Assembly: GCA_001771815.1 (NCBI GenBank)
Contig: MEPU01000013.1
Location: 532,424 to 596,423, forward strand
Source: Bdellovibrionales bacterium RIFCSPHIGHO2_01_FULL_40_29
GTDB taxonomy: Bacteria; Bdellovibrionota; Bdellovibrionia; Bdellovibrionales; Bdellovibrionaceae
Length of the DNA: 64,000 bases
Direction of reading: 5' to 3'
Notes under the pieces: model-generated
Seen by the model: only the letters and a program-made list of their open reading frames with translations
What the model was told of the DNA's origin: nothing
Databases searched by the model: none
Shown: positions 1-8,954 of the stretch, piece after piece
Numbering within the stretch: the first letter of the stretch is position 1
Layout: every line of letters begins with the position of its first letter
Position numbers and translations under genes: made by a program

Positions 1-710
1 AGTGTTTGGATATGGGTGCTAGTGATTATATTTTATCTCCTTTTGTTCCTATGGAATTTTTAGCGCGTGTGCGTGCACAATTGCGTTTTCGAGACGCAAA
101 AGAAGACTTGTTAGAAGCCAATCACCAATTGCAAGAGCTTGTCGAGATTGATGATCTGACAGGTTTATTTAATATGCGTTCAATTTTTAGTAAGTTGGAA
201 TTTGAGATGGAGCGTGGAAAGCGCTTCAATCGTCCGGTGACAGTTGTGATGATTGATATGGATCATTTCAAAAGTGTTAATGATGGACATGATCATCTGT
301 TTGGAAGTTATGTTTTATCAGAAGTTGGTAAAATTATAAAAACATCGACTCGAACGGTGGATATACCGGCTCGATATGGTGGTGATGAATTTTTGATTGT
401 TCTGTCTGAAACACCGTTGGCTGGAATCGAGCAGTTTTGCGAACGTCTTCGAGCGCGAATTGAACACGCGACTTTTTCACAGGGAAAAGATTCTATTAAG
501 TTAACAATTTCAATGGGCTTTGCAACATCCACTTTGGGTGAACCTATTGCCGCTAAAGAATTGGTTCGTAAGGCCGACATGGCTTTATATGAAGCCAAGA
601 GGCGCGGTCGTAATCAGGTCTGTGCTTACAAGCCAGAGATTGATCGAAATACCAGCTTGGATCATTCGGCAGTGATTGATATTTTCGATAAAAAAAGAAA
701 GACAGCTTGA
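1..710 (+). CDS. Response regulator with GGDEF domain (diguanylate cyclase), 5' end missing
   Basis: The reading frame is open to the window edge, so the gene is cut at its 5' end. The first residues (LDMGASDYILSPF) match the end of a receiver domain, with the alpha4-beta5-alpha5 GADDYI.KPF signature. A GGDEF domain follows with an intact GGDEF active-site motif, expected to condense two GTP into cyclic di-GMP in the cytoplasm. An RTVD sequence five residues before GGDEF fits the RxxD inhibitory I-site, so product feedback inhibition is likely. A TTG in frame at position 6 is probably not the real start because it lies inside the receiver domain. The CDF transporter gene follows after 23 nt. 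The phosphoacceptor Asp is outside the window. Confidence 0.93.
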   Translation, partial: CLDMGASDYILSPFVPMEFLARVRAQLRFRDAKEDLLEANHQLQELVEIDDLTGLFNMRSIFSKLEFEMERGKRFNRPVTVVMIDMDHFKSVNDGHDHLFGSYVLSEVGKIIKTSTRTVDIPARYGGDEFLIVLSETPLAGIEQFCERLRARIEHATFSQGKDSIKLTISMGFATSTLGEPIAAKELVRKADMALYEAKRRGRNQVCAYKPEIDRNTSLDHSAVIDIFDKKRKTA

Positions 711-733
711 TCAAGTTGTGACATACATGGACT

Positions 734-1717
734 ATGTTGCCGGATAAAAAAAGACAAATTGCTGCACTTATTTCGGTTGTTGTTAGCGTGATCGTTCTTT
801 TTTGGAAACTCAAAGCCTATTATGCCACAAACTCCTCTGCGATTCTATCGGATGCTTTGGAAACAGTTGCCAATGTGATCACATCATTTGTAGCCCTATT
901 CGCAGTGAAGTTGGCTGATGAACCGGCGGATGCGAATCATCCTTATGGTCACGGTAAAGCCGAGCATTTTTCTGCTGCATTTGAAGGTGGTTTAGTTTTT
1001 TTTGCAGGCGTGACTATTATCTACAATGCATTTCAATTTTTTTATGCAGGACTTCAGGTTCAAAATATTCAAACGGGCGTCGAGTACTCTTTGATCGCCA
1101 CTCTACTTAATTTGGTGGTGGGGTGGTATTTGCTTTCTACAGGGAGGAAAGAAAAATCACCGGCACTACGAGCTAGCGGAAAACATTTGCTTTCAGATGT
1201 GGTCACCACAGCGGGTGTTTTGATTGGATTGGGTATTATTTACTTCACCGGTTTTATGTGGATTGATCCGCTACTGAGTTTGTTGGTGGGTATTTGGTTG
1301 ATTTATGATGCTTATAAAACAATGCGAATTAATTCCGGTGCATTGATGGATGAAACCAATGACGAGCTCTTGGAGCAGTTGGCCTATGCGATTGAAAAAA
1401 ATCGTATGCAAGGTGTGATTGATATTCATAATCTTCGAATGATTCGCTCTGGAAATTTTCATCATATTGACGCTCATATGGTGGTGCCAGAATTTTGGAC
1501 TGTTGAAATGGTTCACGAGATGTGCCACGAGTTTGAAAAGGCTGTTGTGAAAGCCTATGAATTTGATGGAGAATTTGCTTTTCACACAGATCCTTGTCAG
1601 CAAAAGTACTGTGCTGTTTGCCCCGTTGAGCCGTGTGCTATTCGAAAAGTGAAGTTCAAAGAATCCCGATTATTAACCCGTGAGCACATGAAATTAGGCC
1701 CACAAGGTACAGAGTAG
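734..1717 (+). CDS. Cation diffusion facilitator (CDF) family metal transporter with C-terminal Cys cluster
   Basis: A 327-residue inner-membrane CDF transporter that should export divalent metal (Zn, Fe, Mn or Co) in exchange for protons. Visible family marks are the SDALE segment with Asp40 in an early helix, the HPYGHGKAEHFSA loop (His69, His73), and the HLLSD element of the later HxxxD metal site. A soluble C-terminal domain follows. Unusually, the tail carries four closely spaced cysteines (288, 293, 296, 301; CX4CX2CX4C) that could bind a metal or an Fe-S cluster. It lies between a GGDEF gene and trmB, which starts 3 nt after its stop, so co-transcription with trmB is likely. Metal specificity cannot be read from sequence. 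Confidence 0.9.
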   Translation: MLPDKKRQIAALISVVVSVIVLFWKLKAYYATNSSAILSDALETVANVITSFVALFAVKLADEPADANHPYGHGKAEHFSAAFEGGLVFFAGVTIIYNAFQFFYAGLQVQNIQTGVEYSLIATLLNLVVGWYLLSTGRKEKSPALRASGKHLLSDVVTTAGVLIGLGIIYFTGFMWIDPLLSLLVGIWLIYDAYKTMRINSGALMDETNDELLEQLAYAIEKNRMQGVIDIHNLRMIRSGNFHHIDAHMVVPEFWTVEMVHEMCHEFEKAVVKAYEFDGEFAFHTDPCQQKYCAVCPVEPCAIRKVKFKESRLLTREHMKLGPQGTE

Positions 1718-1720
1718 ATC

Positions 1721-2425
1721 ATGATTGATGAAAAACGCAGACCAAAAATAAATATAACCAGAACCCTTCCGAAGCAAAATGCATACACATTAGCCCTGGA
1801 TAATGAATTCAAAGATTTTGCATTTAATGAGGAGCGTGCTCCGTTGAACAAGGGCAAGTGGCGATCAGAAGTTTTTCATGCTGCAGAATCTGTCCCATTG
1901 GATTTGGAAATTGGCACAGGATCTGGAATGCATTTTGCCCATCACGCCAATAAATACCCAGATCGTTTTTTAGTGGGACTGGAACTCAAGTATAAACCGT
2001 TGATTCAGACTATTCGTCGTGCCCAAGCGCAGGGGAAAAAAAATTCAGCAATTTGTCGGTATCATGCCTTTAACATAGACTTGCTATTTGAAAAAAATGA
2101 ATTGAACAATGTGTATATTCATTTTCCAGATCCTTGGGTGACTCCAAGAAAACCAAAAAACAGAGTGGTCAATCGCGCGATCTTAAGCGAACTTTATGAA
2201 ATGCAGCGTTCGGGTTCTTTTTTAGAATTTAAAACAGATTCACGAGAGTATTTTTTGTGGTCGATGGATGAATTTAAAGAGACCAAGTACCAGGTTGAAT
2301 ATCAAACTTTGAATTTGTACGCTGAGGACACCATTTATAAGCGTGAAAATTATCAAACCACGTTTGAAAAAATTTTTGTAAAACAAGGGATCGAGATTAA
2401 TTTTATCAAAGCCTGGAAAAAGTAG
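1721..2425 (+). CDS. trmB: tRNA (guanine-N7-)-methyltransferase
   Basis: A 234-residue SAM-dependent enzyme that makes m7G46 in the variable loop of tRNAs. The SAM-binding motif I is LEIGTGSG (residues about 62-69). The acidic end of motif II is in GLELKYKP, and the TrmB hallmark HFPDPWVTPRKPKNR (about 136-150) is present. Length is normal for bacterial TrmB. The start ATG lies 3 nt after the CDF stop, which suggests an operon. The 3' end faces the ferredoxin gene with only 5 nt between them. Confidence 0.95.
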   Translation: MIDEKRRPKINITRTLPKQNAYTLALDNEFKDFAFNEERAPLNKGKWRSEVFHAAESVPLDLEIGTGSGMHFAHHANKYPDRFLVGLELKYKPLIQTIRRAQAQGKKNSAICRYHAFNIDLLFEKNELNNVYIHFPDPWVTPRKPKNRVVNRAILSELYEMQRSGSFLEFKTDSREYFLWSMDEFKETKYQVEYQTLNLYAEDTIYKRENYQTTFEKIFVKQGIEINFIKAWKK

Positions 2426-2430
2426 GATTT

Positions 2431-2709
2431 TTACCAATAGCTAGACTTGAGAATCAAATCGGTCGTCACAGTTATTTGACACGACAGTCTTTCAGTTGGT
2501 GTGGCTCGATTTCGCAAAAGCGTATCGGATTCAAGAGGAGTGATTTTTGAAACTTCACCCTCGGTCATCAAGCGGCATTTTCCACAAATTCCATCACCTA
2601 AGCACGATGACGCCACGGGAATACCCGCGTCCAAGAGGGTCTTCATCAAGTTGGCTCCGGCATGAACTTCTAGGATGAGATTTTTTTGAGGGAGATGAAT
2701 TTTTGGCAT
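2431..2709 (-). CDS. 2Fe-2S ferredoxin
   Basis: A small cytoplasmic electron carrier of about 92 residues when started at the ATG at 2709, which has an AGGA ribosome-binding sequence 8 nt upstream. An in-frame longer start at 2736 has no such support. Cysteines 36, 42, 45 and 77 give CX5CX2CX31C, the plant/adrenodoxin-type 2Fe-2S ligand pattern, within SSCLGDGICGKC and LSCQ. It is convergent with trmB and divergent from the SDR gene. Its redox partner is not evident in the neighbourhood. Confidence 0.9.
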   Translation of the reverse strand: MPKIHLPQKNLILEVHAGANLMKTLLDAGIPVASSCLGDGICGKCRLMTEGEVSKITPLESDTLLRNRATPTERLSCQITVTTDLILKSSYW

Positions 2710-2743
2710 ACAAAGTTCCTGAGTTATTGTAAGCATAAAGTCG

Positions 2744-3427
2744 ATGCCAGAGCGAACATTTAGTCATAAAATTTCTGAAAAAGATCGAATTGCCATCCTG
2801 GGGGCTAGCCGGGGTTTGGGTTTTGCTTTGTATCAAGAGTTATCGCAACGCCACTTCAATTGTTCTTTTTTTGTGAGCTCGCGGAAAATCACAGAGCGGG
2901 CGTCTGATTTTTCTGAAAAAACGCATGTGCAGAGTCAGGATTATTCAAAAACTCCAGTGACAGAAGAATTTTTAAACTCGCTTTGTGAGTTTGCTCCGAC
3001 GCGACTTATTTATGTCGCCGGCGGTGGACCGCATGGGAGTTTTCATTCTAAAAAATGGAGTGACCATCAATGGGCCTTGAATACCAGTTTTTTGTATCCT
3101 GCGGAGCTATTGCACCGGATATTATCTCAGAATAAGTCATGGCCGGGATTGACTCAGATTGTGCTGGTGGGTTCGGAAATTGCCGAAGCCAAGCCTGATC
3201 TAGGGGCGGCCAGTTATGCTGCGGCCAAGCATGGATTACGTGGATTAGTGACGTCAATACAGGCTGAGCAGGGCTTGGGGCCGGAGGTTTTGTTATTTAG
3301 CCCAGGATATATGCAAACAGATCTTTTACCCGCTGAGAGTTGGCCTGTTCAGAAGGGTCTTGCTGTTCAGCCATCCCAGGTCGCCAAGGAATTGATCGCT
3401 TTCATAGAAAAAAACAATCAGCGTTAA
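2744..3427 (+). CDS. Short-chain dehydrogenase/reductase
   Basis: A 227-residue SDR of Rossmann fold. The cofactor loop is GASRGLG (residues 20-26), the central NAG-like motif is seen as AGGGP, and the catalytic SYAAAK places Tyr158 and Lys162. It should carry out NAD(P)-dependent oxidation or reduction of an alcohol or carbonyl. Substrate is unknown. The first about 14 residues are not conserved in the family, so the start could be slightly downstream. trxB begins about 57 nt after the stop. Confidence 0.88.
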   Translation: MPERTFSHKISEKDRIAILGASRGLGFALYQELSQRHFNCSFFVSSRKITERASDFSEKTHVQSQDYSKTPVTEEFLNSLCEFAPTRLIYVAGGGPHGSFHSKKWSDHQWALNTSFLYPAELLHRILSQNKSWPGLTQIVLVGSEIAEAKPDLGAASYAAAKHGLRGLVTSIQAEQGLGPEVLLFSPGYMQTDLLPAESWPVQKGLAVQPSQVAKELIAFIEKNNQR

Positions 3428-3484
3428 GGGTTACATGCGCTTCGGATAGAATATACGCTAATGAACTTGAATGAGGTTATTCGT

Positions 3485-4435
3485 ATGTCAAAAACAGAAT
3501 CAGATAAAAAAATTGAAGACGTGCTTATTATTGGATCGGGTCCGGCGGGTCTGACGGCAGCCATTTATGCAGCCCGTGCTCGATTGAACCCCTTGATGAT
3601 CGAGGGCGAAGAGGCCGGTGGCCAGTTGATGATCACAACAGAAGTTGAAAATTATCCGGGGTTTGAGCATGGTATCACCGGACCAGAATTAGTTGCGGTC
3701 ATGCGTCAGCAGGCAGAACGATTTGGAACGCGATTTTTGACTCGGAATGTGACAGCCGTGGATTTTTCGGTGCGTCCATTTAAAGTCAAAGTGGATGCAA
3801 CAGAGTATTTTGCAAAATCAATTATTGTATCAACAGGGGCCAGTGCCAGTTGGTTGGGATTACCCAGCGAAAAACAATACATGAATCGCGGCGTTTCTGC
3901 GTGTGCGACTTGTGACGGCGCATTTTTTAAAAATGTAGAAGTTGGTGTTGTCGGAGGTGGTGATACCGCAATGGAAGAAGCCAATTTTCTAACTCGATTT
4001 GCTTCGAAAGTTTATGTGATTCATCGCAGTGAAAATTTCAAAGCCTCGAAAATTATGCTGGAGCGGGCTCAGAAAAATCCTAAAATTGAATTTATTATGA
4101 ACAGCGTTGTCGATGAAGTTCTGGGAGATGGCAAATCTATCACGGCTTCAAAATTAAAAAATACAAAATCGGGCGAAATCACTGAGCTGAAAATGCAGGG
4201 TCTTTTTATTGCCATCGGACACAAGCCAAACACTAAAATTTTTAATGGTGTTTTGGATATGAACGAAGCTGGATATTTAAAAACCAAACCAGGCACGACG
4301 TTTACAAATATTCCGGGTGTCTTTGCTGCGGGAGATGTTCAAGATCCGTACTATCGACAAGCCATCACTGCAGCTGGAACGGGTTGTATGGCCGCCATCG
4401 ATGCGGAACGTTGGCTAGAAACACAGGGGCATTAA
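3485..4435 (+). CDS. trxB: Thioredoxin-disulfide reductase
   Basis: A 316-residue FAD/NADPH enzyme that reduces thioredoxin in the cytoplasm. The FAD motif is IGSGPAG (about 16-22), the NADPH motif is VVGGGDTA (about 155-162), and the redox-active CATC places Cys140 and Cys143. The C-terminal FAD motif is GVFAAGDVQD. The ATG at 3485 is chosen because GAGG lies 8 nt upstream. An ATG at 3461 would add eight non-conserved residues. The response regulator gene starts one base after the stop, so the two are probably co-transcribed. Confidence 0.96.
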   Translation: MSKTESDKKIEDVLIIGSGPAGLTAAIYAARARLNPLMIEGEEAGGQLMITTEVENYPGFEHGITGPELVAVMRQQAERFGTRFLTRNVTAVDFSVRPFKVKVDATEYFAKSIIVSTGASASWLGLPSEKQYMNRGVSACATCDGAFFKNVEVGVVGGGDTAMEEANFLTRFASKVYVIHRSENFKASKIMLERAQKNPKIEFIMNSVVDEVLGDGKSITASKLKNTKSGEITELKMQGLFIAIGHKPNTKIFNGVLDMNEAGYLKTKPGTTFTNIPGVFAAGDVQDPYYRQAITAAGTGCMAAIDAERWLETQGH

Positions 4436-4436
4436 A

Positions 4437-4934
4437 ATGACAAAAAAGCTGAGCACGACAGATCTTATAAAAAAAATTGAAAAATTAACTAAGCAGCGAA
4501 TGGCCGAGCAGCCCATCGTCAGTTTGGATTCTTTTCGCGATGCTCAGCAAAAATTGCATCCTCAAAATATACTGGTTATAGAAGATGACGAAACTCAGCG
4601 GCACTCGTTGAAGCGTATTCTGGAATCCAGCGGTTACCAAGTGAAGTTGGCTGCGGATGGTGCAGAGCTGACATTATTATTAGATCAGGACCAAGATATT
4701 CATTTAATCTTAATGGATGTTGGACTGCCTTGGATCAACGGTTTTGAATTGGCGCAAATGATGAAAGAACACCGTGATCTAAAAAAGATTCCGTTGATAT
4801 TTTTATCGGCTCAGGCCGACGAGAAAGATTTTGATAAAGCTCGCGAAGTGGGAGCTGATGATTATATTAAAAAACCATTTGATATCGAGAAACTAAAAAT
4901 TCGCATTAGCGAATTATTGTCCGAACAAAAATAG
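4437..4934 (+). CDS. Single-domain response regulator (REC) with N-terminal helix
   Basis: 165 residues. A charged helical N-terminal segment of about 43 residues precedes a complete receiver domain. Acidic pocket residues are Asp50 and Asp51, the phosphoacceptor is Asp94 in LMDVGLPWINGFE, the switch residue is Ser124, and the conserved Lys is in KKPF (about 146). There is no output domain, so it is probably a phosphorelay intermediate or CheY-like signal protein. No histidine kinase is adjacent. The start lies 1 nt after the trxB stop, and a terminator follows directly. Confidence 0.9.
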   Translation: MTKKLSTTDLIKKIEKLTKQRMAEQPIVSLDSFRDAQQKLHPQNILVIEDDETQRHSLKRILESSGYQVKLAADGAELTLLLDQDQDIHLILMDVGLPWINGFELAQMMKEHRDLKKIPLIFLSAQADEKDFDKAREVGADDYIKKPFDIEKLKIRISELLSEQK

Positions 4935-4945
4935 CCTCATAAATA

Positions 4946-4978
4946 AAAAAAGAGTCGGGGAGAAACCGACTCTTTTTC
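4946..4978. terminator. Bidirectional rho-independent terminator
   Basis: The arms AAAAAGAGTCGG and CCGACTCTTTTT flank a short GGAGAAA loop. A run of T follows on the plus strand and a run of A precedes it, so it can stop transcripts in both directions. It lies between the convergent response regulator and lipoprotein genes. Confidence 0.9.
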
Positions 4979-5000
4979 AAATGACTTTTCTAAGAATTTA

Positions 5001-6215
5001 TTAATCTGCAACAATCATTGAAGTCACACAATTATTGAATGAATTCGCTGATTGAAATGATTCACCATTCGAGCGCGTCACGCGAGTTGCTCCGGGTGTT
5101 GTTAAATCAATTGTGAACTGTTCAATATTGTATCCTGATGGAGCCACAGCAAATGAATTGCTAGATGCTGCATACAAAGTGCTTGTTGTGGCATCGTAAG
5201 CCAAGGCGCTGACACCAAAGAAGTACTGGTGATCATGATAAAGTACAGTACCATTTGTTATTGAAGCGGCTGTGGCTGAAGTTTCCTCAACATCGTAAAC
5301 AACCAAGGCATTACTTAAACCTGCTGCTGTCGTCACATTGGGATCTGACGAAGAGTAAGCTACAAATAATTTTCCAATTGTTGATCCGGTAGCAGGTGCT
5401 GCATAAGCCACTGCTGTCGGAGTTGCCGTTGCAGAAAGCTGCGCACTGAATCCATTATTTGCAGTTGCCGCATTTGTTAACGTCGCACCACCGGGTGCAT
5501 TCGCTAAACAGTCAGCCGCGGCTCCGGCACCATTCATACCAATGATACCGATATCTTTTTGTCCGGCAGCATCGTGTGTGTAAATGAATTTTCCGTAGCT
5601 AGCATCTGTAAATAGTGGAAGAGACGTGATCGACGTGATGGACGTATTATTGGTCGCACATGCTCCCGCAAAACCCTCACCCCAAGCAACTGTTGCACTG
5701 ACAGTTTTGCGAGTTGGTGTTGAATCCAAACGGTCAACTAATGTTGTTCTGCCGATCAAAACACCACCATCAGTACCTAAAGCAATGCCTTTAAGCGCTG
5801 TTGTTAAGACCGTACTATTTTTATAGAATTCTTCGAAAGCACCATAGTAATCTTTGGTGATGCGATCAATACGTCGCGAACCAGTTGCTGTTGCATTTTC
5901 AACGGCTGTAAATAAAGTTCCATCACCAGCATCAACGATACCAGCAGGATAAGATCCTGAAGTTTCTAATGAGAGATCTCCATAATCATGAACCATCTCG
6001 TAGTTTAAAGAGCTTAAGTTTAAGCGGGATAATGTCTTACCAACAGTACCAATAGTGGGAGGTGTAAAACCTTCGCCGGAGTAACAGATACCCGTGGCTA
6101 TATAAAGTTTCTTTGGTGCAGCGACTGAAGCTTCTTCATCGCTACTTGAACTACATCCAACAGCAAACGTGATTAACGTTAAAGCCGCTAGAGATTTTGT
6201 AAAGTGACGTCCCAT
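5001..6215 (-). CDS. Secreted lipoprotein of unknown function
   Basis: About 404 residues. The ATG at 6215 is preceded by TAGGAG with a 5-nt spacer, which decides the start over an in-frame start 48 nt upstream. The signal peptide ends in a lipobox (AVGC, Cys21) followed by SSSSDEE, so an outer-membrane or surface lipoprotein is expected. The rest is rich in Ala, Thr, Ser and Gly, with recurring short segments such as YIATG, LFTA, VLIGR, LFVAYSS and LYAASS, which suggests a beta-propeller-like repeat. No family was recognised. It diverges from the gene at 6453 across a region holding a large inverted repeat. Confidence 0.8.
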   Translation of the reverse strand: MGRHFTKSLAALTLITFAVGCSSSSDEEASVAAPKKLYIATGICYSGEGFTPPTIGTVGKTLSRLNLSSLNYEMVHDYGDLSLETSGSYPAGIVDAGDGTLFTAVENATATGSRRIDRITKDYYGAFEEFYKNSTVLTTALKGIALGTDGGVLIGRTTLVDRLDSTPTRKTVSATVAWGEGFAGACATNNTSITSITSLPLFTDASYGKFIYTHDAAGQKDIGIIGMNGAGAAADCLANAPGGATLTNAATANNGFSAQLSATATPTAVAYAAPATGSTIGKLFVAYSSSDPNVTTAAGLSNALVVYDVEETSATAASITNGTVLYHDHQYFFGVSALAYDATTSTLYAASSNSFAVAPSGYNIEQFTIDLTTPGATRVTRSNGESFQSANSFNNCVTSMIVAD

Positions 6216-6325
6216 GTTTTCTCCTAAGCGTTTAAATTCCGTAGAAAAGATTATTCTTTTCACTATTCTTAACGGCGCCTCTTATTGGTAACTTGAAAAA
6301 TAATTCATCACTTAGGGCTAACTCT

Positions 6326-6366
6326 CTCAAAACTGGACTTCTGTCTTAACCTGAGACAGTTTTGAG
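6326..6366. promoter_or_regulatory. Long inverted repeat in a divergent intergenic region
   Basis: CTCAAAACTG (6326-6335) and CAGTTTTGAG (6357-6366) are perfect inverted repeats. A second pair, CTGTCT (6341-6346) and AGACAG (6354-6359), is partly nested and would compete with it. The repeat lies between the divergent starts at 6215 and 6453. It could be an operator or an RNA hairpin in the leader of the plus-strand gene. Confidence 0.55.
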
Positions 6367-6452
6367 TCACATAAAAAGCACACAGACTTAAAAAAGCGAG
6401 ATTCCAAGTATTGGTTCTGGACGGAATTCATATTTTGATTTCTTCTATATAT

Positions 6453-7094
6453 ATGTCTCAGATGCGGAATATCTTACGAAGTGGCTTGGTGATAGGTCTT
6501 ATTCTTTTTGCAGCTTCTGGCGAAGCCATTGAAAAAAATAAAGGTGGTTTTCAATCCACGAAGCTGGGATTTATTCAGCAAACATATTCTGGGATCACTA
6601 GCAAATCCTTTGCGCAAGGCAGCCCTGGCTTGGGATTAGAGCTGACTCTAGACAGTGGCAATTCCGTATTTCGTTATTTTTTTAAATCACGCTTTACGAT
6701 GTCACAAGGCGAACAAAGTTTTCTGAATGCCGGGACGGCGTTTACATCGAAGTATAAATTTTCTCAGTTTGCTCCGGAATTGGGTTTGAGTTTCTTCCCG
6801 ATTCCACGTCGTGAAAAAGGCGTGAATATTTTTTTATGGGGTACAGGAACGATCAGCTATAATAATTTGGAATTAAAAACATTGCCCAGTCCCACATCTT
6901 TGAAATCAAAAGAGCAGGCATTTGGTTATGGCTATGGTGGCGGCATTGGAATTGAACTGATCATTGCTCCAGGAAAAAAAGGAAGTCGTTATTTAGCCTA
7001 TGCGGAATTAGGTTTTCGTCATGAACAGGCGGATCTTGTGAATACAAAATTTGAAATTAGTGGCATGACGTATTCTGTGGGTGTTGGATTCTAA
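6453..7094 (+). CDS. Exported protein, probable small outer-membrane beta-barrel
   Basis: About 213 residues from the ATG at 6453. A TTG at 6411 and an ATG at 6462 are alternatives, and no start has a clear ribosome-binding site. A signal peptide (LVIGLILFAASGEA) is followed by alternating hydrophobic and polar strands rich in Gly, Tyr and Phe. The protein ends in MTYSVGVGF, a terminal Phe pattern typical of outer-membrane barrels recognised by BamA. No specific family was recognised. It is convergent with the PilZ gene, overlapping it by 4 nt. Confidence 0.7.
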   Translation: MSQMRNILRSGLVIGLILFAASGEAIEKNKGGFQSTKLGFIQQTYSGITSKSFAQGSPGLGLELTLDSGNSVFRYFFKSRFTMSQGEQSFLNAGTAFTSKYKFSQFAPELGLSFFPIPRREKGVNIFLWGTGTISYNNLELKTLPSPTSLKSKEQAFGYGYGGGIGIELIIAPGKKGSRYLAYAELGFRHEQADLVNTKFEISGMTYSVGVGF

Positions 7095-7894
7095 CCTGAT
7101 TTTTTTGTCAAACGCTGTTGTTCGTCTAAGTAATCTTGCAATAGTCCATGAAGCATTTTTTTCTGATTTGTTGAAATGTCATGAAACGAAATTCGTTGAG
7201 TGAGTCCGTCTCCAACAGTTTTTGCTTTTAAAGTTACCCGTGCATTAACGGGGTGTTTAGCCGTGCGATTGACAATCACAACATCAAAAATGGTTCCATA
7301 GTAGTCAAAGGGAATATTGTCTTCTAAAAGTGAACCACTCAAAGAGATATTGGAAGAGGTGCTGCGGAAAGTTTTTCCTTTCGGAGAAATGAGAAGGACT
7401 TCAATTTTTAATTCATGACGAGGAGACCGTCGAGAGAACGACATTTTTTCAGTCAGCCGTTTAAAATTGATTTCAGGTTTTTCAAGTCCAGACCACGTCA
7501 TTTCGTCGCCATTAAAAGAACTTTTCCCAAGAAGAGGTTCGCTGCTGTTTGGAGTTTCCTCGTCAATAGATACTCCAGAAAAAGATTTGGTGATTTCTTT
7601 TTGTGTTTTCGTGTCGACGGCATTCATTTCCATAACATCACGTTCAAGATGATGTTTGATCGTTTCTTCTGAATAAGTTGCTGTTGCAAAATGTGTGATA
7701 AAAATCTTTTGCTCACTTTTTAAAAATTGCTCGAGGGGTTGCCAGTTGCTCCAGCTTTGGGTCCAAATAAAAAAACGGGACCAGTCCTTTGGTTTCATTT
7801 TGAAGATGGCCATCTGAGCTTCATCCGACCCAAGAGGATTTGATTGAGTCTTAGACATTGAATCGTAGAATATCCATTTGATAGAGCTTGTCAT
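7091..7894 (-). CDS. PilZ-domain protein with GYF-like N-terminal domain
   Basis: 267 residues. The C-terminal PilZ domain shows the c-di-GMP binding marks RRSPR (RxxxR, Arg155 and Arg159) and NISLSG (N/DxSxxG, about 182-187), so it should bind c-di-GMP in the cytoplasm. The N-terminal about 65 residues contain a WSRFFIWTQSWSNWQPLEQFL-type segment (positions about 38-58) resembling bacterial GYF_2 domains, which bind peptides or membranes. A charged linker joins the two. The true start could also be the Met at 7858. Its target is unknown. A GGDEF gene lies at the start of the window. Confidence 0.85.
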   Translation of the reverse strand: MTSSIKWIFYDSMSKTQSNPLGSDEAQMAIFKMKPKDWSRFFIWTQSWSNWQPLEQFLKSEQKIFITHFATATYSEETIKHHLERDVMEMNAVDTKTQKEITKSFSGVSIDEETPNSSEPLLGKSSFNGDEMTWSGLEKPEINFKRLTEKMSFSRRSPRHELKIEVLLISPKGKTFRSTSSNISLSGSLLEDNIPFDYYGTIFDVVIVNRTAKHPVNARVTLKAKTVGDGLTQRISFHDISTNQKKMLHGLLQDYLDEQQRLTKKSG

Positions 7895-7972
7895 ATAGTC
7901 TGCTTATCGGGTTTTGCAGGAAAAAATAAATATAAAAGGCTGTAAAAATATCTTATTCCAGACTGAGCTGGA

Positions 7973-8953
7973 CTAGACTTTAATGCAGCTGACCCAGTGC
8001 TGAGGTGCTTTTTCGAGCAATTCAGGCACAACCACTTTGCAATCCGGTCCAGCGATTGGACAGCGCGGATGAAAGTGACACCCGCTTGGGGGATTGAGTG
8101 GCGAAGGGACATCTCCAGTCAAAATGATGCGCTCTGGGCGCGGCTTTGGATCTGGAACTGGAATGGCAGAAAGAAGCGCTTTTGTATACGGATGCATTGG
8201 ATTTTTATAAAGTTGATCAGCCTCTGCAATTTCAACAATCTTACCCAGGTACATCACGGCAACACGAGTTGAAACGTGTTCAACAACTTTTAAATCATGA
8301 GCAATGAAAACATAAGTCAGTCCAAGCTTTTGTTGCAACTCCATCAAAAGATTGATCACTTGAGCTTGAATAGAAACATCCAGTGCCGAAACAGGTTCAT
8401 CACAAATAATAAGATCGGGATTCACCGCGAGGGCACGGGCAATACCAACGCGTTGACGTTGGCCACCTGAGAATTCATGAGGATACCGTGTCAAATGTTC
8501 GGGACGAAGACCAACAAGTGAAATTAATTCTTTAATACGATCATTGCGATCATTCTGAGAATTAAATAAATTATGAATAATTAAAGGTTCTTCTAAAATA
8601 GATCCAATTGTCATCCGTGGATTCAAAGAAGCATAGGGATCTTGAAAAATGATCTGCATGCTTTTTCGAAGTTCTCGAAGCTGTTCGCCTTTGTAGCCCG
8701 TGATATCTTGATTTTTGAAGAATATTTTTCCATCAGTGGGCTCGAGTAATTTAATGAGACACCGTCCGAGTGTGGATTTGCCGCAACCGGATTCACCCAC
8801 CAATCCTAAGGTTTCGCCTTTTTTCAATTCAAAAGAAACACCTTGGACAGCTTTGACCGAGCCTATTTGTTGAGAAAAAAGCCCACCGTGAATGGGGAAG
8901 CTCTTTACAATATTTTCAGCTCGTAGAATGGAGTCAGATGAAGTTGCATTCAT
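7973..8953 (-). CDS. Oligopeptide/dipeptide ABC transporter ATPase, DppF/OppF type
   Basis: 326 residues. Walker A is GESGCGKST (about 53-61), the signature is [14 protein letters not shown], and Walker B is [14 protein letters not shown]-terminal oligo_HPY region ([15 protein letters not shown]) has cysteines ([14 protein letters not shown]) typical of Dpp/Opp ATPases. It should power uptake of peptides, or nickel in related systems, at the inner membrane. Its ATG begins 1 nt after the DppD-type stop, so the two ATPases are translationally linked. No permease or substrate-binding protein gene is found in this window. Confidence 0.93.
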   Translation of the reverse strand: MNATSSDSILRAENIVKSFPIHGGLFSQQIGSVKAVQGVSFELKKGETLGLVGESGCGKSTLGRCLIKLLEPTDGKIFFKNQDITGYKGEQLRELRKSMQIIFQDPYASLNPRMTIGSILEEPLIIHNLFNSQNDRNDRIKELISLVGLRPEHLTRYPHEFSGGQRQRVGIARALAVNPDLIICDEPVSALDVSIQAQVINLLMELQQKLGLTYVFIAHDLKVVEHVSTRVAVMYLGKIVEIAEADQLYKNPMHPYTKALLSAIPVPDPKPRPERIILTGDVPSPLNPPSGCHFHPRCPIAGPDCKVVVPELLEKAPQHWVSCIKV

Positions 8954-8954
8954 A

